Both the position numbers and the translations under genes were made by a program. 64,000 nucleotides of DNA from JAXDMU01 sp963762435. GTDB taxonomy: Bacteria > Pseudomonadota > Alphaproteobacteria > ATCC43930 > CGMCC-115725. The stretch covers positions 372,001-436,000 of the forward strand of contig CAVXLN010000003.1 in NCBI GenBank assembly GCA_963762435.1, written 5' to 3'. The notes under the pieces were generated by a model. It was given only the letters and a program-made list of their open reading frames with translations. It did no database searches and was not told the origin of the DNA. Shown one piece after another: positions 24,329 to 33,527 of the stretch. The number at the start of each line of letters is the position of its first letter. Within the stretch, counting starts at the first letter, position 1.

Positions 24329-24877
24329 ATGTTCAGAAGTACGCTCGCCGCCGGCCTGATCGGGATTGGAGCCGCTGCGATCCTCGCCATTGCGGCACCG
24401 CCGGCTGGCGCCCAGGACGCGCAACCCTCGGCGCAGGACATGATCCAGGCGCTGACGCCGGGCGCGCCGCAGCCCAAATTCCGTGGATTGAGACTGTCGA
24501 ACTCGCAGCCCGGTGCGCCCGCGGCAGAGCAAGCGCCGTCCGTGGCGCTCGACATCACATTCATGACCGGTTCGGCCGAGCTGACGCCGCAGGCGAAGGA
24601 AGTCGTGCGCCGGCTCGCCTCAGCACTCAATTCCGAGCAGCTGACGCAATTCCATTTCCGCGTCGAAGGCCATACGGATGCCGCCGGCGCCGACGATTAC
24701 AATATGAAGCTGTCGGAAAAGCGGGCCGAGGCGGTCAAGACGGCCCTCGTCAGCGGCTACAAGGTCTCGCCCGACCGGCTCGAGGCGGTTGGGCTCGGCA
24801 AGACCAAGCCGCTCGATCCCACCGACCCGATGAATCCGCTGAACCGGCGCGTGCAGATCGTCAATACCGGCGGCTGA
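24329..24877 (+). CDS. OmpA-family protein
   Basis: A 182-residue protein with a signal peptide (cleavage near PPAGA-QD). Residues about 75-180 form the OmpA C-terminal peptidoglycan-binding domain: LDITFMTGSAELTPQAKEVV, FRVEGHTDAAGADDYNMKLS, EKRAEAVKTALV, NRRVQIVNTGG. It lacks a beta-barrel, so it is a periplasmic peptidoglycan-associated protein. ATG 24329 is used; GTG 24326 is adjacent. It heads an operon with the caspase-like gene, which starts 2 bases after its stop, and probably the autotransporter. Confidence 0.88.
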   Translation: MFRSTLAAGLIGIGAAAILAIAAPPAGAQDAQPSAQDMIQALTPGAPQPKFRGLRLSNSQPGAPAAEQAPSVALDITFMTGSAELTPQAKEVVRRLASALNSEQLTQFHFRVEGHTDAAGADDYNMKLSEKRAEAVKTALVSGYKVSPDRLEAVGLGKTKPLDPTDPMNPLNRRVQIVNTGG

Positions 24878-24879
24878 GC

Positions 24880-26571
24880 ATGCCCTACCAGCACTTCCAG
24901 GGACGGGCGGCGGCACTGGCGATGCTGGCCCTCGCCGGGCTTGCAGCGGCCGATAGCGGCCCTGTGCGTGCGGCGCCGACCGACACCAACGACTTTGTCG
25001 TGGTCGATTGCCGCCTGCCGCCGAAGACGCGCAAGCTGGGCACCCAGGCGATGTATCAGGTGGCGGGCCAGCTGATCCGCACGCCAGCCAAGGATTGCGA
25101 GCTGCGCGGCGGCGAGTACACGATCGAGGATCCCGGCACCTATACTGGCGCCATCAAGCTCTGGACCCCTGCGGCCGAGAAGGGCGATCCGGCGGCGCAG
25201 ACCAATCTGGGTGCCCTTTACGAGCGTTCGGCACCGCCCGACTACGCCTCCGCCGTCAGCTGGTACCAGAAGGCGGCCGCCCAGAATTACGCGCCGGCCG
25301 AGATCGCGCTGGGCGAGGCCTATGAGCTGGGCCATGGCGTGCCGAAGGACGAGGTGCAGGCGCTCAACCTCTATCGCAAAGCGTCCGGCATCACCGACAA
25401 GACGCTCGATTTCATCGAGCCCGCGACCGAGGCACCGCCGCCGCCCAAACCGCAGAAGGGAGCGGCCGCATCGGCACCGCCGCCGCCCGATCGGATGGCG
25501 AAGCTGGCGCCGCCCTCGATCGAGATCGTCTATCCGCTGGCGACGGCGGCGGCCGGCGACATCAAGCTGCGCGTGCGCGCCTCCAGCAACTCGACCAACG
25601 TCATCGGCCGCGTCATCTCGCCAGCCGGCATCGATCAGGCGACGCTTGCGGGCAAGCCGCTGCAGGTCGATCAGGAAGGCTATTTCACGCTGCAATCCTC
25701 GGCACTCCCGGCCCAGGGCAGCGTGCAGATCGCGGTCAAGGACATCCTCGGCCGCTCGACCTCGGTCGATGTGGCGCTCGGCACGGGCGGTGCCCCGACG
25801 ACGACGGCGGTCAAGGGCGAAATGGGTGCCTATTACGCGCTCATCATCGGCAACAGCAAATTCCAGCACTGGGAAGAGATCGACAACGCCGCCAATGACG
25901 CCAAGTCGGTCGACGAGGTGCTGCGCACCCATTACGGCTTCAAGACCACGCTGCTGTTGAATGCGACGCGCGAGCAGATGCTGGGGGCCTTCAATCAGCT
26001 GCGCGATACGCTGCATGAGAACGACAATCTGCTCGTCTATTACGCCGGTCACGGGCATCTCAACCCGCAGGTCGATCGCGGCTATTGGATCCCGATCGAG
26101 GCGCAGGAGAATAGCGACGCGGACTGGATCCTGAACGAGCAGATCACCGATTATCTGCAGATCCTGCCGGCCCGGCACATCCTGGTGATCGCCGATTCCT
26201 GCTATTCGGGCGTGCTGACGCGCAGCTCGGTGCAGCGGCCGAAGCCGGGCATCGATCCCAACGAGCGCGTCGACGCGCTGAAGGCGCTCGAGACCAAGAA
26301 GGTGCGCGTAGTCATGACCTCGGGCGGCGTGCAGCCGGTGCTCGATTCCGGCTCGAACGGCCATTCGGTCTTCGCCAATGCGCTGACGAAAATTCTAAGC
26401 GACAACAAGGACCTGCTGGAGGGGAACCGGCTGTTCGACGCGATCAGCCCGCAGGTGCTGAGCGCATCCGCGGTCTATGGCTACAAGCAGACGCCGACTT
26501 ATCGCGCGCTGACCTTCGCGGGGCATGAAGGCGGCGACTTTCTATTCGTTCCGGTTGGAGGGGGAAGCTAG
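24880..26571 (+). CDS. Exported caspase-like (C14) protein with Sel1 repeats
   Basis: A 563-residue protein with a signal peptide (about 1-31). Sel1/TPR-like repeats lie at about 90-170 (AEKGDPAAQTNLGALYE, YQKAAAQNYAPAEIALGEAY, ELGHGVPKD). An Ig-like beta-domain spans about 212-302. The C14 caspase domain spans about 316-555: YYALIIGNSKF, catalytic His391 in VYYAGHGH and Cys441 in IADSCYSG. Both dyad residues are intact, so it is likely an active cysteine protease or a sensor related to metacaspases, placed in the periplasm. The start ATG 24880 follows the OmpA-like gene by 2 bases. The longer upstream frame is a shadow of that gene. Confidence 0.88.
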   Translation: MPYQHFQGRAAALAMLALAGLAAADSGPVRAAPTDTNDFVVVDCRLPPKTRKLGTQAMYQVAGQLIRTPAKDCELRGGEYTIEDPGTYTGAIKLWTPAAEKGDPAAQTNLGALYERSAPPDYASAVSWYQKAAAQNYAPAEIALGEAYELGHGVPKDEVQALNLYRKASGITDKTLDFIEPATEAPPPPKPQKGAAASAPPPPDRMAKLAPPSIEIVYPLATAAAGDIKLRVRASSNSTNVIGRVISPAGIDQATLAGKPLQVDQEGYFTLQSSALPAQGSVQIAVKDILGRSTSVDVALGTGGAPTTTAVKGEMGAYYALIIGNSKFQHWEEIDNAANDAKSVDEVLRTHYGFKTTLLLNATREQMLGAFNQLRDTLHENDNLLVYYAGHGHLNPQVDRGYWIPIEAQENSDADWILNEQITDYLQILPARHILVIADSCYSGVLTRSSVQRPKPGIDPNERVDALKALETKKVRVVMTSGGVQPVLDSGSNGHSVFANALTKILSDNKDLLEGNRLFDAISPQVLSASAVYGYKQTPTYRALTFAGHEGGDFLFVPVGGGS

Positions 26572-26629
26572 CGGCCAATAGAGGTCGCTGGAAACTTCAG
26601 CGGACCGATCGTTCGGGGGGCGAGCGAGC

Positions 26630-29600
26630 ATGGGGAAGCACAAGATCCGCAAGATCGTTGCCGGCAACAGGACCGGCCGCGGTCCCGGACTGGCCTTGAC
26701 GCTGTGCGGTGCCGTGCTGTCGAGTGCGGCCGCATCGCGCGCCCATGCGCAATCGGCGGCCAACTTCACGGCCAATGGCTCGGCCGGCCAGCCGACCACC
26801 ATCTCGCTCACCACGATCGAGAACCAGAATCCGAACATCGCCTTTTCGCCAAGCCCGCCTTTTGATTCCGCGGCCGCGACCACGAGCGGCGGCGGGCGCG
26901 TGTCGGTCGGCAATGACGGCTCGCTGACATATCAGCCGGCGGCCGGCTTCACCGGCAATGACAGCTTCACCTACGCGATCGAGACGAACGAACATCTGCA
27001 GACGGCACCCGGCACGATCACGGTCAGCATTCCCGTCCCGCCGGCGCCGGTCGCGGGCGGCACCACGGTCGATCTGCCCAATGCGGGCGGCACCATCAAT
27101 ATCGCCCAGCTCGATACCGGTGCCATCACCTCGGCCCGGATCGTGACGGTGCCGGTGCGCGGCACTGCCACGGTGACCTCCGCCGGCACGGTCAATTACG
27201 TGCCGGCGAGCGAATTCTCGCAGTTCGACAGCTTCACCTACACGGTGAGCGGGCCGGGCGGTACCTCCAATACCGCAACGGTAAATATCACGCTCGATGA
27301 CCCGGGCCCGTTCGCGCCCACCGCGAACGGGGGCAACGCGTCCACCACCGAGAACAGCCCAGTCACGATCGCGGTCGGCAATTTTGCGAATGGCGGCCCG
27401 TTCACGTCCGTCGCGGTCGCCGGCCAGCCCAATCACGGCACAGCCGTGGCCAACGGGCTCAATGTCGTTTATTCGCCCGTCAGCAATTTCGTCGGGACCG
27501 ACACTTTCACCTACATGGTGACCAATACGGTGGCCACGTCGCAGGCGGCAATCGTGACCGTGACCGTGACGCAGCCGGTGCCCGTCGCCGTCAACCAGGC
27601 CTTCGTGACTCCGCTCAACACGCCGGTGACACTCAATGTCACGGCGAATGACAGCTTCGGCCCGTTCACCGCCATCGCGATCGCGTCAGGCCCGAGCCAC
27701 GGCACGGCCACCGTAAACGGCCTCAATATCGCCTATACGCCGACCCAAGGCTTCAAGGGCAGCGACAGCCTGACCTATACGGTCACGAATGCTACCGGCA
27801 CCTCGACACCCGGCACGGTCACCATCAGCGTTCCGAGCGGTGCCCCGGTGCCGGTCGGCACCAATGTCACCACGACCACCACGACCAATCACGCCGTCAC
27901 CGTCGATGTCTCGAAGGGTGCGACCAACGGCCCCTTCACCGCTGCCGCCGTTTCCGGCGCGCCTAAGAACGGCACGGTCGCGGTCAGCGGCACGCTGCTG
28001 ACCTACACGCCCAACGCCAATTTCACCGGCACGGACAATTTCACCTATACGCTGAGCAACAGCGTCGGCGCCTCGGCCCCGGCCAATGTCACCGTCACCA
28101 TCCTGCCGCTGGCCGTGCCGATCGCGATGAGCGTCACGACGGCCGAGAACGCGCCGATCACGATCGACCCGACCAAGAATGCGGCCGGCGGCCCCTTCAC
28201 CGCAACGGCGATCGCCACGCCGCCGAGCCACGGCACGGCCACGGTCAACGGGCTGAGCATCGTCTACCGGCCGGCGGCCAATTTCGTCGGCAATGACACT
28301 TTCACCTTCACGCTGACCAATGCCACCGGCACCTCGGCGCCGCAGGTCGTGGCCGTCTCGGTCAACAACCTGCCGACACCGAAGGCGGTCGCCACCACCA
28401 CCACGGCGAACACGCCGGTCACGGTCGATCTGAGCCAGGGCGCCACCGGCGGCCCCTTCACGGGGGCGGCGATCGTGACGGCGCCGCCGGCCAGCGCCGG
28501 TACGGCCGTGCTGCACGGGCTGCTGCTGACCTTCACGCCGAACCAGACCTTCGCCGGCACGACCTCGCTCACCTTCACGCTCAGCAACGCCGCCGGGCCG
28601 TCGGCACCCGTGACGCTGACCATCACGGTCGATCCGCGGCCCAGTCCGGCGACCGATCCCTCCGTCGTCGGCGTCGTCAACTCGCAGCTCGAGGCGGCGC
28701 GGCGCTTCTATCAGACCCAGATCGCGAACTTCAACCGGCGGCTCGACGAGCTTCATGCCAATGCCCACGGCTTCAGCTTCGGCGGCCTCGGCGTCAGCTC
28801 GCCCAATCAGCCGCCCGCGAATTCGCAGAGTTCGAACCAGCCGCCCGGCAGCGCCGTCGTCGGCATTCCGCCGACGGGCTCGCAACAGGCGGCTGCACCA
28901 GGCGATGCCACGGCGCCGAACGGCACGCTCGGAAGCCTGCTCAAGGGCGGCGGCGCCAGCGCCGATGACGAGCTGCCCGACCGGCTGGGCGTCTTCGTCA
29001 ACGGCCTCGTCAATGTCGGCAGCCGCGGCAGCACGGCCACCAGCCAGGGCTTCGGCTTCTCGACCTCGGGCATCAGCGCCGGTGCCGATTACCGCTTCAC
29101 CGACAGCTTCATCCTGGGCATCGGCGGCGGCTACAGCGGCGATACCGACGATATCGGCACCGACGGCTCGAAGAGCACGGCGGACGCCTTCAACGTCACG
29201 CTCTACGGCACCTATCAGGCGACCGACAAGCTCTATGTCGACGGCATCCTCGCCTACGGCTCGCTGGGCTTCGACAGTCGGCGCTTGTCCAGCCTGACCG
29301 ATCAATTCGCCTCCGGCCGCCGCGGCGGCGACGATGTCTATGGCGCGATCACCGCCGGTTACGAGATGACCGACGAGAGCGTCAATATCGCGCCCTATGT
29401 CCGGCTCAACGCATCGAGCGCCACGCTCAACCGCTTCACCGAGACCGGCGGCGGCATCGGCGCGCTCACCTATAACGCGCAGGCCTTCAGCGATTTCTCG
29501 ACCACGCTCGGCATCCGCGCCGATGATGCGATCAGCCTCGAGGACGCGATCCTGTCGCCGCATTTCCGCTTCGAGTATGACCATGAATTCGCTGGCTACG

Positions 29601-29809
29601 GCCAGACCAGCGTGCTGTTCGCCGACCAGCCGAACGCCGCCTTCGGACTCACACCCGATCCCGTCGTGCGCAATTATTTCACCGTCGGGCTCGGTGCCAA
29701 CTATCTGATGGAAAACGCGCTTTCCTTCTTCGTCGATTACGAGGCGCTGCTGGGCTACAGCCACGAGCAGAGCCACACCATCACCTTCGGCGTGTCGAAA
29801 CGCTTCTGA
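26630..29809 (+). CDS. Autotransporter with tandem Ig-like repeats
   Basis: A 1059-residue protein with an extended signal region ending near SRAHA-QS. About seven Ig/cadherin-like units of 85-95 residues fill residues 45-665, with recurring GPFTAxAIA, PSHGTATVNGL and F.G.D.FTYT.TN motifs. A helical linker (LEAARRFYQTQIANFNRRLD) and a Ser/Gln/Pro-rich stretch follow. The last 270 residues are an autotransporter beta-barrel (GVFVNGLVNVGSRGS ... FGVSKRF, ending in phenylalanine). It would display the repeat stalk on the cell surface, e.g. as an adhesin. It starts 58 bases after the caspase-like gene on the same strand. Confidence 0.88.
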   Translation: MGKHKIRKIVAGNRTGRGPGLALTLCGAVLSSAAASRAHAQSAANFTANGSAGQPTTISLTTIENQNPNIAFSPSPPFDSAAATTSGGGRVSVGNDGSLTYQPAAGFTGNDSFTYAIETNEHLQTAPGTITVSIPVPPAPVAGGTTVDLPNAGGTINIAQLDTGAITSARIVTVPVRGTATVTSAGTVNYVPASEFSQFDSFTYTVSGPGGTSNTATVNITLDDPGPFAPTANGGNASTTENSPVTIAVGNFANGGPFTSVAVAGQPNHGTAVANGLNVVYSPVSNFVGTDTFTYMVTNTVATSQAAIVTVTVTQPVPVAVNQAFVTPLNTPVTLNVTANDSFGPFTAIAIASGPSHGTATVNGLNIAYTPTQGFKGSDSLTYTVTNATGTSTPGTVTISVPSGAPVPVGTNVTTTTTTNHAVTVDVSKGATNGPFTAAAVSGAPKNGTVAVSGTLLTYTPNANFTGTDNFTYTLSNSVGASAPANVTVTILPLAVPIAMSVTTAENAPITIDPTKNAAGGPFTATAIATPPSHGTATVNGLSIVYRPAANFVGNDTFTFTLTNATGTSAPQVVAVSVNNLPTPKAVATTTTANTPVTVDLSQGATGGPFTGAAIVTAPPASAGTAVLHGLLLTFTPNQTFAGTTSLTFTLSNAAGPSAPVTLTITVDPRPSPATDPSVVGVVNSQLEAARRFYQTQIANFNRRLDELHANAHGFSFGGLGVSSPNQPPANSQSSNQPPGSAVVGIPPTGSQQAAAPGDATAPNGTLGSLLKGGGASADDELPDRLGVFVNGLVNVGSRGSTATSQGFGFSTSGISAGADYRFTDSFILGIGGGYSGDTDDIGTDGSKSTADAFNVTLYGTYQATDKLYVDGILAYGSLGFDSRRLSSLTDQFASGRRGGDDVYGAITAGYEMTDESVNIAPYVRLNASSATLNRFTETGGGIGALTYNAQAFSDFSTTLGIRADDAISLEDAILSPHFRFEYDHEFAGYGQTSVLFADQPNAAFGLTPDPVVRNYFTVGLGANYLMENALSFFVDYEALLGYSHEQSHTITFGVSKRF

Positions 29810-29954
29810 GCGCGGTGTTCCGATCGCTTGGTTGCGCCAGGAAGAGCTCTTTCATCAGCCGCAAGTTTCAATCCAGAGGAGCTCCCTCTCCCCTCGTGGG
29901 CTAAGGCGTTCACACATCTTATTGTGACGTTTCAATGAGATGTTCTTACCTCAC

Positions 29955-30066
29955 CGTCATCACCGGGCTTGTCCCGATGACCCACGTCGGGCCGACGCCG
30001 ATTTTGCTTGAAGAAGATGTTCCCCACGTCCCGACGTGGCTGGCCGGGACAAGCCCGGCCATGACG
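29955..30066. repeat. 112-bp palindromic intergenic repeat, copy 1
   Basis: The element begins CGTCAT and ends ATGACG. Inside, CCGGGCTTGTCCCG near the left end pairs with CGGGACAAGCCCGG near the right end, and CCACGTCG/CGACGTGG pairs nest further in. A second copy of equal length is at 37086-37197. Mobile intergenic repeat type; no protein coded. Confidence 0.75.
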
Positions 30067-30108
30067 AAAGCTGATGATCTCTCTGATTTTCCTAAATGAA
30101 TTGTGTGA

Positions 30109-30972
30109 ATGCCATCGATCCTGATTGAGCTGCGCACGGCGGCTCTCGGCTTGCTCCTGGTCCTCGGCGGCTGCGCCGAGGACCGGACTGCCGCCGCTAT
30201 CGCCGCCAGCGCCGGGCTTCAGGCGGGTGCCATCGACGCCCAGGGCTTTACCCTCGCCCTCTATCGCCGGCCGGGTCCGCTCGGGCCGGGCACGGTCGAC
30301 ATCTATCTCGAAGGCGACGGCACGCCCTTCATCGAGCCGGATCGGGTAGCACCCGACCCGACGCCGCGCCATGCGCTGGCGCTCGAGCTCATGGCGCTCG
30401 ATCCCGGCCCCAGCCTCTATCTCGGCCGGCCCTGCTATTTCGGCCATGCCCGGGATGAGGGCTGCACGCCGGCGCTGTGGACCGATGCGCGCTACGGCCC
30501 GACCGTGGTGCAGGCGATGGCGACGGCACTGGCGCGGGAAACCCCCGGCCGCTCCTTGCGCCTCGTGGGATATAGCGGCGGCGGCGCCTTGGCCGTGCTG
30601 CTGGCGGCCCGGCTGCCCCGGACTGCCGAGATCGTCACCATTGCCGCCGATCTCGATCTCGCCGCCTGGACCGCCTGGCACGGCTTCTCGCCGCTCGATC
30701 AATCGATCGATCCGGCCACGGCCCCGCCCCTGCCTCCATCCGTCCGGCAATGGCATCTTCTCGCCGGGCGCGACGAGATCGTGCCGCCCGGCACCAGCGA
30801 GCGCTATCTCGCCCGGAACCCCCTGAGCCGCGTGCTGCTTTGGCCGGGCTTCACGCATGGCTGCTGCTGGACCGAGATCTGGCCGTCGCTCATCGCCGCC
30901 CTCCAAACCGGCGCCGAGCCCGACTGCGCCGTGCTGCGCTGCCGCGACATTCCTCTTGCGTATCAGCAATAG
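30109..30972 (+). CDS. Alpha/beta hydrolase lipoprotein
   Basis: A 287-residue protein with a lipoprotein signal (LLLVLGGC, Cys22). The alpha/beta hydrolase fold is supported by VDIYLEGDGTPF (oxyanion region), the nucleophile elbow LVGYSGGGALA (Ser156), HLLAGRDEIVPPG (acid) and FTHGCCW (His). In contrast to the hydrolase at 9730-10569, the serine is present. The CYFGH...GCTPALW segment has extra cysteines that may form a disulfide. Substrate unknown. It precedes an ABC transporter gene by 49 bases and may be co-transcribed. Confidence 0.75.
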   Translation: MPSILIELRTAALGLLLVLGGCAEDRTAAAIAASAGLQAGAIDAQGFTLALYRRPGPLGPGTVDIYLEGDGTPFIEPDRVAPDPTPRHALALELMALDPGPSLYLGRPCYFGHARDEGCTPALWTDARYGPTVVQAMATALARETPGRSLRLVGYSGGGALAVLLAARLPRTAEIVTIAADLDLAAWTAWHGFSPLDQSIDPATAPPLPPSVRQWHLLAGRDEIVPPGTSERYLARNPLSRVLLWPGFTHGCCWTEIWPSLIAALQTGAEPDCAVLRCRDIPLAYQQ

Positions 30973-31021
30973 TTCCGGTATCGGATGTGTCGACCCGCCA
31001 AGATTTGTCCGTGAGAGTGGT

Positions 31022-32800
31022 ATGACTGCCGATCAGGAAGAGAAGCGCCCGCCGGCGAATGTCCCGGCGGTGCTCCGCTTCACGCAACGTCATTTGCGTG
31101 CCGACCTCCCGCGCGTCCTGGGATTCGTGAGCGGCATGCTGTTGAGCGTCATCTTCACCGTCGCCTCCACCCGGCTCATCGGGCTCGCCGTCGAGCATGC
31201 CGGCGCCGGCGCCTCGCTCTCGGCACTCTGTGTCGATATGGGGCTGATCCTGGCCGTGCTGTTCGGCTCGGTCGGCGCGCGCTGGCTCAGCGACCGCGCC
31301 ATCAATTTCCACACGGCCGAGGCGATGGCGGCGATCATCAAGGCCGGCTTCACCAAGGTGCAGGCGTTCGAGACAAGCTGGCACGCCGATAATTTCGCCG
31401 GCGCCACGGCGCGCAAGATCACGCGTGCCGCCCAGGGCTACGACATCCTGGTCAGCTGCTGCTATTTCTTCTTCCTGCCCTCGATCCTGCTGGTGCTGGT
31501 GACGACGGCCACGATCGCGCCGGAAAGCATCCTGGCGGCGGCCGCCATGCTGGGCGGCAGCCTCGTCTATTTCGCCGTCATCACCTGGTTCAACCGGCGC
31601 TTCGTCATGCCGTTGATGATCCAGGCCTTCGCCCAGGACAGCCGGATCACCGGCGAGCTGGTCGATGTGCTGGGCAACAATGCGGCCGTCAAAGCGTGGG
31701 CGACCGAGCCGCTGGAAGAAGCGCGGCTCGGCCGCCGTGTCGCAACCTGGTCGCGCAAGCTCATCGATGCCTGGAACGGTGCCGTCAACAGCGACCAGCT
31801 GCAGACCGCGATCTCGGCCCTCATCCTGGTCGGGCCGATCGCGATCGTGGTGCTGCAATCGCGTGCTGGCACGGTCCATGCGGCGACGGTGGCGACCGTG
31901 ATCGGCGCCGGCTTCGTGCTGCGCGGCTGGCTCGGCAATATCGGACGCGGCGTGCGCGAGGCGCAGAATGCGATCTCCGAGATGACCGAGCTGGTGACAC
32001 TGCTGGACCGTAGCTGCGAGGCGGATCAGGATTCGGGTCTCGCCACATTCCGGCCAAGCCGCGGCGGGATCCGGTTCGAGGGCGTCACCTTCGGCTATGC
32101 CGATGCCTCTGCCCGCGTGTTCGAGCATCTGACGCTCGACATAGCACCCGGACAGACCGTGGCGCTGGTCGGCCCGTCGGGCGGCGGCAAGAGCAGCTTC
32201 GTCAAGCTGCTGCTGGGGCTTTATCAGCCGCAGGCGGGTCGCATCCTGATCGACGGCCAGGATCTGGCCCACTGCACGCGCGCCAGCGTCCGGCAGTCGA
32301 TCGCGCTGGTGCCGCAGGATCCCGCCCTCTTCCACCGGACGATCGCCGACAACATCGCCTATGGCGCGCCTGGCTCGAGCCGGCCCGAGGTGGAGGCGGC
32401 GGCCGACCGCGCCCGGCTCGACCATATGATCGGGGGCCTGTCGCATGGTTACGAAACGCTGGTCGGCGAGCGCGGCATCAAGCTGTCGGGCGGCGAGCGG
32501 CAGCGCGTCGCGATCGCGCGCGCGCTGGTGGCGTCGCGCCCCGTGCTCATCTTCGACGAGGCGACCTCCAGCCTCGACACCGCCAATGAGCATGCGATCC
32601 AGCAGGCGCTGCAGCAGGCCATGTCGGGGCGCACCACGATCATCGTGGCGCATCGCCTGTCGACGGTGCGGCATGCCGACCGGATCCTGGTGTTCGATCG
32701 CGGCCGGATCGTCGAGGACGGCACGCATGCCGAGCTCGCGAAGCGTCCCGGCGGTCTCTATGCCGGGCTGCTCAGGGTCGATGCGGCGGAGGCGGCGTAA
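31022..32800 (+). CDS. ABC transporter, fused permease and ATPase
   Basis: A 592-residue half-exporter. The membrane domain is about 25-330; the ATPase has Walker A GPSGGGKSS, the signature KLSGGERQR, Walker B VLIFDEATSSLD and IIVAHRLSTV. ATG 31022 is chosen; the frame upstream overlaps the hydrolase gene. It resembles lipid A or multidrug-type exporters of the ABCB group. Substrate unknown. A strong hairpin follows the gene. Confidence 0.88.
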   Translation: MTADQEEKRPPANVPAVLRFTQRHLRADLPRVLGFVSGMLLSVIFTVASTRLIGLAVEHAGAGASLSALCVDMGLILAVLFGSVGARWLSDRAINFHTAEAMAAIIKAGFTKVQAFETSWHADNFAGATARKITRAAQGYDILVSCCYFFFLPSILLVLVTTATIAPESILAAAAMLGGSLVYFAVITWFNRRFVMPLMIQAFAQDSRITGELVDVLGNNAAVKAWATEPLEEARLGRRVATWSRKLIDAWNGAVNSDQLQTAISALILVGPIAIVVLQSRAGTVHAATVATVIGAGFVLRGWLGNIGRGVREAQNAISEMTELVTLLDRSCEADQDSGLATFRPSRGGIRFEGVTFGYADASARVFEHLTLDIAPGQTVALVGPSGGGKSSFVKLLLGLYQPQAGRILIDGQDLAHCTRASVRQSIALVPQDPALFHRTIADNIAYGAPGSSRPEVEAAADRARLDHMIGGLSHGYETLVGERGIKLSGGERQRVAIARALVASRPVLIFDEATSSLDTANEHAIQQALQQAMSGRTTIIVAHRLSTVRHADRILVFDRGRIVEDGTHAELAKRPGGLYAGLLRVDAAEAA

Positions 32801-32861
32801 CCCTGGTTCGCCGTCAATTTCTGCGGCCCTTCTCGCCGATTCTGCCGTAGAATAGGGCGCT

Positions 32862-32891
32862 GGGCATAGCGGTCGGGGGAACGCTATGCCC
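32862..32891 (+). terminator. Hairpin between ABC transporter and small membrane-protein gene
   Basis: Perfect 10-base arms (32862-32871 and 32882-32891), 10-base loop. It ends 17 bases before the next ATG, so it may be a terminator of the upstream gene or a 5' UTR structure of the downstream one. Confidence 0.4.
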
Positions 32892-32908
32892 GTCGGCGGG
32901 GGGGCCGG

Positions 32909-33241
32909 ATGGAGCTGCTCGAACTCAGCTTCGGCATGTTTGTCGCCGTCCTGGTGATCGGGGGCGCGCCGATGGGCATGCGCCTCGTCTTCATGGGCAT
33001 GTCCGCCGTCTTCTTCTGGTTCGGGCTCCATCGCGAGGACCCGTACGGCCAATTCCACAATGTGATCTTCACCGTCGCGGGTGCCACCATGCATTTCATG
33101 GTGGGCTATTTCATCGGCAAGATGATCGAGGAATCGAAGGGCGAGCTTGTCACCCGATTGATTCTGGCGATCATGGGCGAAGTGCTGCTCTGGCTCTGGA
33201 GCCAGCAATTCGGCACCTGGGTCGCCAGCGCCTTCGTCTAG
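32909..33241 (+). CDS. Small membrane protein, 110 aa
   Basis: Three hydrophobic segments (FGMFVAVLVIGGAPMGMRLV, VIFTVAGATMHFMVGYFIG, LILAIMGEVLLWLWSQQFG) and a short soluble loop with HREDPYGQFHN. ATG 32909 has a G-rich upstream stretch. I do not recognise the family; no catalytic motif is visible. An inner-membrane protein of unknown role. Confidence 0.65.
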   Translation: MELLELSFGMFVAVLVIGGAPMGMRLVFMGMSAVFFWFGLHREDPYGQFHNVIFTVAGATMHFMVGYFIGKMIEESKGELVTRLILAIMGEVLLWLWSQQFGTWVASAFV

Positions 33242-33331
33242 AAACCGCCTGAGCCAGTATCGATCAAAAGTGTCGGGGTGGACGGCCCCGAACGGCATCG
33301 AATGTGCCAAGCTGAGGTCGTTGCAGATCCC

Positions 33332-33382
33332 AGTGAAGGGGCGGGCATCCTGCCCGCCGGCGGGCGGGACGCCCGCTCCACT
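33332..33382. repeat. GC-rich palindrome (AGTG...GGGCGGGC...CACT family), copy 1
   Basis: AGTG at 33332 and CACT at 33379-33382 bracket a GGGCGGGCATCCTGCCCGCC palindrome and its mirror. Related copies lie at 41827-41873 and 53743-53790. It may act as a terminator. Confidence 0.7.
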
Positions 33383-33392
33383 GTCCTTACGA

Positions 33393-33509
33393 CTAGAGCA
33401 GATCGCGATCAGATGGAATCATCTGATCGCGTGAATCTGCCCTAAATTCAATAGATTAGAGACCGATTCAGCGATCAGGTCGAACCGACCTGATCGCATC
33501 GAGCTCTAG
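33393..33509. repeat. 117-bp cruciform-like palindromic element
   Basis: Terminal inverted repeats CTAGAGC (33393-33399) and GCTCTAG (33503-33509). Inside are two perfect hairpins: 11-base arms 33404-33414/33421-33431, and 12-base arms 33471-33482/33486-33497. Both share GCGATCAG. It lies directly upstream of the SDR gene, so it may influence its expression; no protein is coded. Confidence 0.75.
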
Positions 33510-33527
33510 CATCGACAGGAGCCCGCA

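Noticed and set aside
24319..24880. N-terminal extension of the caspase-like protein through the ompA-like gene
   Set aside because: It runs in another frame over a clear OmpA-family gene; the caspase-like protein has its own ATG and signal peptide at 24880.
26590..26613. Possible ECF promoter GGAAA...CGTT before the autotransporter
   Set aside because: The spacer is 15 bases and the -35 is not GGAAC; too weak to call.
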